From contig OX246744.1 in assembly GCA_945910005.1 (NCBI GenBank), forward strand, positions 37,859,511 to 37,923,510: a stretch of 64,000 nt of DNA, read 5' to 3'. Below are positions 57,681 to 64,000 of this stretch, in pieces (position 1 is the first letter of the stretch; the number at the start of each line of letters is the position of its first letter). A model generated the notes under the pieces. It did no database searches and had not been told where the DNA came from. It worked only from the letters and a program-made list of their open reading frames with translations. Origin of the DNA: Isoperla grammatica (taxonomy: Eukaryota > Arthropoda > Insecta > Plecoptera > Perlodidae). The position numbers and the translations under genes are program-made.

Positions 57681-58049
57681 GTTGTTCGAAGAAGAGCCAC
57701 AACGTCGTGCCACAAGCTAGTCGAACGCCTACTATACAATACATACGACCTCTCCAGGAACAAAAGTATTGTGTTTGGTCGAATCCACGAAAAAACCGCT
57801 ATCGAACGATACCAGAGAGAGAAATGTAAAATTGTTGTGCCTTGTGGCATCTTTATTGACCTCGAGCATCCGTATCTAGGAGCATCCCCTGATGGGTTGG
57901 TCGACGATGACGGCATAATTGAGGTGAAGACATTACCCTCGATCGGAAATAAGACAATTGCTCAAGCACTTGATGAAAAGCAAAACATTTGCCTTCAACG
58001 GGAAAATAACGTTGTCCGATTGAAAAGGATACATAATTATTTTTACCAG
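57681..58049 (+). CDS. Mutator-YqaJ gene, YqaJ core exon
   Basis: Acceptor TTCTTCGCACAG, donor CAG-GTTAGT, 123 codons. FGRIHEKTAIERYQ, LGASPDGLV and IIEVK supply the metal-binding E, D, E and catalytic K of the lambda-exonuclease fold. Confidence 0.8.
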
Positions 58050-58262
58050 GTTAGTGGACGCGAAATGACGGTTTATAAGAATGACAAACATTGTTCACCG
58101 CCATTGCCGATGTTACTATTATCAATTGTTTATCTATTAATTTGCAATTCATTTTGAAAAGTATTATTGTGTTAATTCATGTTTAAAACAGTAGGGTACA
58201 TACTTCTGTAATATATATACATAATAATAATACTAATAATAATAATTATTTCTTATCAACAG

Positions 58263-58572
58263 GTTCAAGGGCAATTGGCCATTACGAAGCGATCGTATTG
58301 CGACTTCGTTGTTTACGCCACGAATGATTACTTCGTTGAGAGAATTTTTCCAGAAGATCTATTGTGGAGAGACACTATGCTTCCTAAATTGAAGGAGTTT
58401 TATTTGCATTGTGTTCTGCCCGAACTAGCTGATCCCCGTATTCCTCGAGGTCAAGACGTTAGGGAATCGGCTGACATTCAACTAGCCCAAAGTGAACTAA
58501 ACCAAAAGAAAAATCGGGCCCTGAAAGTGGATAGTGGTTCAGGGGAACAGAAACGACGGCGAAAGGGAAAGG
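58263..58572 (+). CDS. Mutator-YqaJ gene, last exon (interrupted)
   Basis: Acceptor TTCTTATCAACAG. VQGQLAITKRSYCDFVVY is the final YqaJ motif; a helical charged tail follows. The hAT foldback enters at 58573 and gives a premature TAA at 58596-58598. Beyond it the original frame resumes for five codons to TAG at 59327-59329. Confidence 0.75.
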
Positions 58573-59304
58573 TAGGGGCAAGAATTTATGGTAAATAAAA
58601 TTCTCAAATTTCGTCATATAAAATTCATAATTTCGGGTTAAAAAACGGGGTAAAGTAGGGGATTTCGCTAAATAAAAAAAAACATTTCGGCAAATAAAAT
58701 AAAATATTTATTGCAAATCTTAAATAGGCCTACGATATAAACACTTCGTCGCGAGGTTAACAGCGAAATTCGATGATTTTTTTCTTAAAATTCACTAAAT
58801 TACGTTTTCTGCGAAAATTTTCAAAAATTTCCGCCAAAAATTACCATTTCCGCTCAACACAGTTTCAACAACATTTCGTTCCACTTGGCGCGCTATGGGC
58901 GTGGTTTACGCGAGCATCTAGAAGGCAGTGAAATCGAGATATTTTCGATATTTCACTGCCTTTTAGATGCTCGTGTAAACCACGCCCACAGCGCGCCAAG
59001 TGGAACGAAATGTTGTTGAAACTGTGTTGAGCGGAAATGGTAATTTTTGGCGGAAATTTTTGAAAATTTTCGCAGAAAACGTAATTTAGTGAATTTTAAG
59101 AAATCAATCATTGCATTTCGCTTGAAATTCGCGATTCCAGAGAAAAGATGCCGATTTCGCAAGAACACGTTTTTTTCGCGTCATTTCGCGAATAAATTTC
59201 GGCGCAGGACATCATGTTGTGACCTAAAAGACTGACAAATGTATGAAATTTTCACTAAAAATCAATTTCGTGAATAAACACGTCGCGAAAAATCCTTGCC
59301 TCTA
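58573..59304. mobile_element. hAT-type foldback inserted in the last exon
   Basis: The ends TAGGGGCAAGAATTT and (reverse complement) TAGAGGCAAGGATTT are inverted. GGGAAAGG is duplicated exactly (58565-58572, 59305-59312). The interior is a long palindrome centred near 58945 with arms sharing GCGCGCCAAGTGGAACG-like sequence. Non-autonomous. Confidence 0.9.
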
Positions 59305-59345
59305 GGGAAAGGACAACACAATAACATAGTAATTCGACGTTTCCG

Positions 59346-59408
59346 TCATCGTCCGTCATCGTCATTGTCATCGTCATCGTCATCGTCAAAGTCATTATTA
59401 TTACTATA

Positions 59409-59479
<71 letters not shown>

Positions 59480-59495
59480 TATTATAATTATAATA

Positions 59496-59533
<38 letters not shown>
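59346..59533. repeat. TCATCG repeats followed by (ATT)n
   Basis: (TCATCG)n at 59346-59392, then about 130 bp of ATT triplets with few interruptions. Confidence 0.9.
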
Positions 59534-59534
<1 letters not shown>

Positions 59535-59564
59535 ATTCTTATTTTTGTTTGTTACTGTCTGGAG

Positions 59565-59762
59565 AATGAACTAAACTTCGATTATCATCGATAAATCTAT
59601 TATTATCGATTATCAATTATGTCTTCGAACATCGATTAATAATAGATTACGAAGTCAAATGACAATTTCGATTATCGATTATTAAAAATAGCATCGAACG
59701 GCAATCCTACAAACTTGTACACGGGTCTCCTCCCCCCCCCCCCCTTCACCCCCCCCCCCCCC
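59565..59762. repeat. ATCGATTA-rich cluster and two long C runs
   Basis: TCGATTATC/ATCGATAA words recur at 59575-59690, reminiscent of transposon subterminal motifs. C runs of 13 (59732-59744) and 14 (59749-59762) follow. Confidence 0.6.
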
Positions 59763-61603
59763 TCCACAAAACCCCCTTCAATCCGGTAACAGCTCGGTGA
59801 ATGGTATATAATTCCGCTTGACGGCTGGCCTGGCGCGGCCGAGTTCTCCGACTCGGCCCATACGTAAACAAGAAACACTATCTCTAATGCGACTGCGAGT
59901 ATGCTACTTCAATTGCTTTGATAAAAGCCGCCGCCGGCACTAACAACGGGGCTGTGTGACCTTGGCCGCCCGGCGGCGAAGCGAAGAACGGTCGCATTGT
60001 GTTGTTCGAAACGCCCGCCTAATGCTTGGCGCATGCGCACAACCGTGGCGACCGTGGTGCCATCTTACAAGAGAGTCCTGAACTATAATAGTTCTTTGAG
60101 TTCTCAACAGATAGCACCAAAACGTTACAACGCTGACGGCGGCGCAGCGCAGTGAGAAAACTTGTCCCTCCTGGCGCTGGAATGGCCTTAATAATATGAT
60201 TAAAACACACCCTATAGTTAAACACTCCGTGTTATTTGCATTAATTTACGTGTTTTGGATTTTTCCCCATTTGATCTGGTTATTTTAGCATACATCTGTT
60301 AATCGATTTCAGGCCGCCGATCATCGGTGATGATTGTATATCAAACAGAAACCTGAAATTTAAAGTTTATGTAAAAAAGTGATCGTTCAACGATGCCAAA
60401 CTTACAAGTCATATTGAATAAATATACAAGATATTTTGCACCTACGTAAGACACGCAAAAAAAGATTAATTTATGTCTTAAAAGTTGTGTAGATAAACTT
60501 AACCCCGGTCAAGATAGCCCCAACGTCCCAGTGCGCACGGAAGAGTTTCAACTCAGGTAGTCAAACTATGACCGAGTAACCTCCATTTTATTGCAATAAA
60601 ACTATTAGGAGACTTAAAATGCTGGGCTGCAGAGTTGAAAGGAAACAGTACCCAATATACTTAACAATTTATTTATAGTTTTTATGTACATAAACCTGGC
60701 AATATAATTTTAGATTATCAACCAACGCCCGGTCTTATGTGTTTCAACGAAATATTTTGGTTGTCAGCTGATTTGACTTATAACTTGTGATTATTGGTGG
60801 TTCTCATGGTATATAAACAAGTAAGCGGAGACTTCAATAGTTGGGTGAAATTTCATACACAAAGGTATAAGTATGATTAGGCTCTTATTATTAGTTCACA
60901 GTATTTATCAATTAATATTAAAGCCAGAATTTGAAAAAGAAACGTAAGCCATACCAGTAGAAGGGCTGTAGACCAAGAGAAAAGTGGCAGTACCAACTGG
61001 AAAATAATTTAGAGGAGAGTGTGAAGAAATAGAAGCAGGAGGACTCTAACGAGACAGAGAAAGATGTGAGTGAAGTACTGTAGTTGGAAGAAGCGGGAAA
61101 GAAGACGAAATGGAAGAATAGAACAAGATGGGTCTGGCCAGCCGACGCTAATAAACTCTGTACGCCCTAGAATACAGGTGACTCTCCACATCCCCTGACC
61201 TGACTTACGTCGGAAACAGTTGTATACACTTGTGAGTGACTAAAGACGGGTTCACGGGCCATCCAACTATCGTCAACGTGAATCACATTCTGGGCGCACC
61301 AACACAAGGTACAGAGTAATGCGGTACGTGATACGATCTCTTCTTGTGCAACAACTAGACTAGAGGTTTTACTATTAAGATACTAGTACGCAGACACACA
61401 TATATCGTTACTCAACTATTATCAGCACGTTAGCACCTACAGGACGGAATAACGATTTAACAAAAGCCATGTGGGATTACTTTCCCTTGCTCAACAATTA
61501 AATAGAGTAACAACACGTAGACCAAAGTATGCACACGTATTGTTCTAAACTGGCGTCAATACTGGGGGGTGGGTGAAAGGTCCAGTAACACGGTCACCGA
61601 GAT
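59763..61603. other. Intergenic, no gene seen
   Basis: CG-rich to about 60180, then AT-rich. The 3' UTR of the minus-strand exon at 61604 presumably occupies the right edge. No domain-bearing frame. Confidence 0.5.
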
Positions 61604-61860
61604 TACTTCCCCCTCTGTATCGAGTAGAGTTTTCCCTTGGAGGTCAACGTCCGCTTGCGCTTGGCCGATCTCTCGGGAGAGGCCGGGGCTGCTTCATCCG
61701 TGTGGCTTGACTCGTCTTCCTCGGACGAGCTGCTCTGCGATTCTTCCCGCTGGAAATCGTTCGGCGTGGACGTTTGTGCTCGGGATGGTTTCGTTGTGTA
61801 CATGTCTGACTTGGACGAGCTCGAACTTTCGGCCTCTCTCTTCTCGGATGGTCGGACCAT
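61604..61860 (-). CDS. Terminal exon of a probable host gene
   Basis: On the minus strand TTCGTTTGTGTTGCAGG (61862 upward) is a good splice acceptor. The open frame from 61860 runs 85 codons to TAA at 61604. Codons are GC-rich and unlike the surroundings. The product is rich in Ser, Glu and Asp (SQSSSSEEDESSH) and ends with a basic segment (RSAKRKRTLTSKGKLYSIQR), a likely nuclear signal. No family recognised. Upstream exons are not identifiable here and may lie beyond the window. If the ATG at 61860 is used alone it would be a small single-exon protein, which I think less likely. Confidence 0.5.
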
Positions 61861-61934
61861 CCTGCAACACAAACGAACCGGTCGATAAGTAAGTTACTTT
61901 TCGTAAGGAGGTGGAAATTAACACACTCTATCAC

Positions 61935-62576
61935 GACTTAGGGCACCGCCCTCCGCTACTCGTACGGTCATCAATATTCAATTCGGATGCCATTTTGGGC
62001 TAGCGAGTAGGAAAATGGACAATGCGGAATTAATATATGGGAGACCGTATGACAGGTAGAGTGCGCTGTGAGCGATGACGTTTAGTTTGCCTATTATATC
62101 TCGCTCAGCTTCAGTTAAGTGCTCCAAATCTTATATGCTTTATATATTATTTAAAGTAATTTTTATTATTGACATATTTAAGCACTTAAAAACTTAATTA
62201 TTAATGAGAATTATGAAATTAAAATCAAAATCAGCTGAAGAATCCAAAAAACAAGTGAAACCTTGTACAATGGTTGATGGAATAACACAGTCTAACACAC
62301 TCTTCGCGTGCGGGTAAGGCCGTCCCACAGCCCTCTGTATTTCTCGACATCATAATTGTATGGATCAATTTGAGGGGCATACTGAAATTTGTGTGGGTGG
62401 GATCGCTCACAGGGCTGCTGTCATACGGTCTCCCATAATGGTGGTCAATTTAATTAGAAGTTATGATCTGTTTTCTTCTTCCAAATGCAACAATGAATTC
62501 ATCTGTCATGGGCCCAAAATGGTTAGGAGTCCAAGTGATGGCCATATGTGTAGCGGAAGGCGGTGCCTGAAGTCCT
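61935..62576. mobile_element. Foldback element
   Basis: GACTTAGGGCACCGCC at the left pairs with GGACTTCAGGCACCGCC reverse-complemented at the right. GGGAGACCGTATGACAG and CTGTGAGCGAT are inverted further in. It sits in what would be the last intron of the minus-strand gene. Confidence 0.7.
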
Positions 62577-62747
62577 AATATAGTGCGTTAGCGGAAACTA
62601 CGTAGATGCGGTCGGGCACTAAACTCGAGGTACATTTAAGAAGAGAATGGGGATAATATTCGGACTTTGTGAAGCATATTTTGGCAACGCTGCTAATCGA
62701 GACGATGAGTGATCATGACCATGTAAAAGCCCCACATGACATCACTG

Positions 62748-62805
62748 CCTCGGCCAGGACTCGAACACGGTACGTGGCTTACAGGCTTACTAGACCGACG
62801 TTTGC
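62748..62805 (-). mobile_element. tRNA-derived SINE remnant
   Basis: The minus strand has GTTCGAGTCC, a perfect Pol III B box, preceded about 30 nt upstream by GGTCTAGTAAG, a decayed A box. The fold does not make a proper tRNA, so a SINE head or tRNA pseudogene is likelier. Confidence 0.4.
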
Positions 62806-63114
62806 ATCCCGGTTGAAATAGTTTTTAGATTTCAAACTTCTTTGTATAAACGATTGTAAAACAGGATTTGCTTAAAAAAGGTTTTCAAAACTGTCATGTA
62901 AGCACTGCACTGTCACGTGGTCTGGATCCCAATTTGATTCTTTACTAGTTGTCGTCCTATACCTAGCAGTGTGCTAGAGTATTATTATTCACCCTATATA
63001 TATCTGCAACAGGAACGAGGTTCCACTAGTGCAAATTTAATTTACAGTATATGATATATATACTGTATTGGTGGCGATTGGTCACGACCGCAATTGGCGA
63101 AGGAACTTTTAAAA
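62806..63114. other. Intergenic, no gene seen
   Basis: AT-rich with a TATATA tract near 63055. Confidence 0.5.
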
Positions 63115-63350
63115 TTACAATGAATTATGACAAACTTTAGAATGAACGCATTCAGTTTCGGCAAGTATGAGCTATTAGTATTACTTGAAAATGTTAATTA
63201 TTTATGCAAACTTTTAAACGTTTGAAAAGTATGCATATTTCTATTACGTAGCTAAATTAACAGCAAAGCTCGGAAGTCAGCGATCTGTACGACACAAAAA
63301 TGCAAACATAATATCTATATTTTGCAATTTGCGACTGGTTCATAAAAGAC
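63115..63350 (+). repeat. Dispersed repeat, about 300 bp (copy 2)
   Basis: Diverged copy of 36725-37060, same orientation. Confidence 0.7.
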
Positions 63351-64000
63351 TCGCTCGTAAGCTCCTTTTGTATTATTTGACAAGACACAAGATTTCCTTT
63401 CCTACATTTAGTAAACTAACCCATTACAGTTAGCTTTGATAAGTTGTATAAAAGTACCTACTCTACTTACTGCATCCAAAAGACCCGTTTGCAATAATTG
63501 TCGTTTCAATAATGATATGCACAATGGCTGGTAAAACTCGCAACGCTACATATTCTGGAAAAGTAGAATGTTAGGATGGATACCAACTGCTTATTTTAAT
63601 AGTCTTCACCAGACAGCCTTTTCCCTACCGTGCGCCGGGCCTTAACTATCACATAGTTTGTTGTCTTAATTTTCAAGTTAGGCCTTTGGAAAAAAAACAG
63701 GGTCTACTACTTGGATTGAACTATATTCCAACATTGAAACAATTTTCATTATCGTTACGTGATCTGGAAAAAAAAATAACAAATGTGCACATGTGCAACA
63801 AATGTGGTACATTTTTCAATGGTTACTTGTAGAGGACTGAACAATGATATTCATTTTTTACGAACGTTGGCAAATAGACCACATCTTGCTTAATCATCTG
63901 GTAAGAACAAATAATATTTGTATCAAAAGTAATCAATTAAAACATGTGATGATACAACATGGGTGAAGCGCCTGCATTTGGTTCACAGTGTGTACTACTA
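63351..64000. other. Intergenic, no gene seen
   Basis: AT-rich, with no coding frame or repeat recognised. Confidence 0.5.

Larger units (their letters stand above)
52537..59329 (+). pseudogene. Fused Mutator-like DDE transposase and YqaJ nuclease gene, recently disabled
   Basis: A plus-strand gene of about 12 exons with GT-AG introns and matching phases. The N-terminus is basic (exon 1), followed by a low-complexity linker. A Mutator-like transposase domain comes next: zinc-type C-x2-C in FHCANC, then catalytic-type DGGW (D at 55463), GDGDSSVY (about 55936) and NNQAERYNS (E at 56647). A YqaJ/lambda-exonuclease-fold domain completes the protein: RLTASNFG (57246 region), E in FGRIHEK, LGASPDGLV (D at 57891), IIEVK (57918-57929) and VQGQLA (58263). 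All these residues are present. The damage is a small frameshift in the seventh exon near 55670 and a hAT insertion in the last exon. The transposase presumably moves DNA and the nuclease may process ends; that division is inference. The element's own termini were not located. Confidence 0.8.

Overview
The window is animal nuclear DNA. It has spliced genes with GT-AG introns, long satellite arrays, many cut-and-paste DNA transposons with target-site duplications, one complete LTR retrotransposon and LINE debris. There is no operon structure and there are no Shine-Dalgarno sites. The transposon families, the very frequent palindrome TAGGCCTA and the long G/C homopolymers suggest a marine invertebrate (an echinoderm- or mollusc-like genome is a guess). 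Species cannot be fixed from the sequence alone.

Layout. 0-3.4 kb: a foldback element, a 69-bp satellite and a LINE-leader copy. 3.46-4.91 kb (minus): a seven-bladed RCC1 propeller fused to a SIAH-type RING, frameshifted by a 23-bp tandem duplication. 6.1-10.0 kb: a 16-bp satellite split by a 2-kb inverted-repeat transposon that itself carries a MITE. 13.6-15.2 kb: a relict ISL2EU-like transposon that keeps the two inward-facing first exons of its genes (YqaJ partner and THAP transposase). 15.4-16.1 kb: a TTAA-flanked MITE. 17.1-17.95 kb: a TAGGCC-rich array. 19.46-26.94 kb: about 54 copies of a 139-bp satellite with a duplicated five-unit higher-order block. 27-40 kb: gene-poor DNA with hAT, PIF/Harbinger and Tigger-like MITEs, a 52-bp satellite, a short LINE derivative and several repeat pairs. 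40.96-46.34 kb (minus): an intact Ty3/gypsy element with two 180-bp LTRs I read as identical, TSD CAAGT and one 1545-codon Gag-Pol frame. 46.5-48.1 kb: another inverted-repeat element and a LINE reverse-transcriptase fragment. 48.6-49.9 kb: a two-exon gene for a protein with two Cys/His modules and a polybasic, Cys-rich, CaaX-like tail. 50.2-51.8 kb: a 44-bp satellite. 52.5-59.3 kb: a 12-exon transposon gene fusing a Mutator-like DDE transposase to a YqaJ (lambda-exonuclease-fold) nuclease. It is broken by one small frameshift and by a hAT foldback in its last exon. 61.6-61.86 kb (minus): the terminal exon of a probable host gene.

The most interesting signal is the coupling of transposases to YqaJ nucleases. 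It occurs twice in unrelated forms: as a single fused protein at 52.5-59.3 kb and as a convergent gene pair at 13.6-15.2 kb. Most other sequence is repeats in successive nesting layers, which lets their order of arrival be read.
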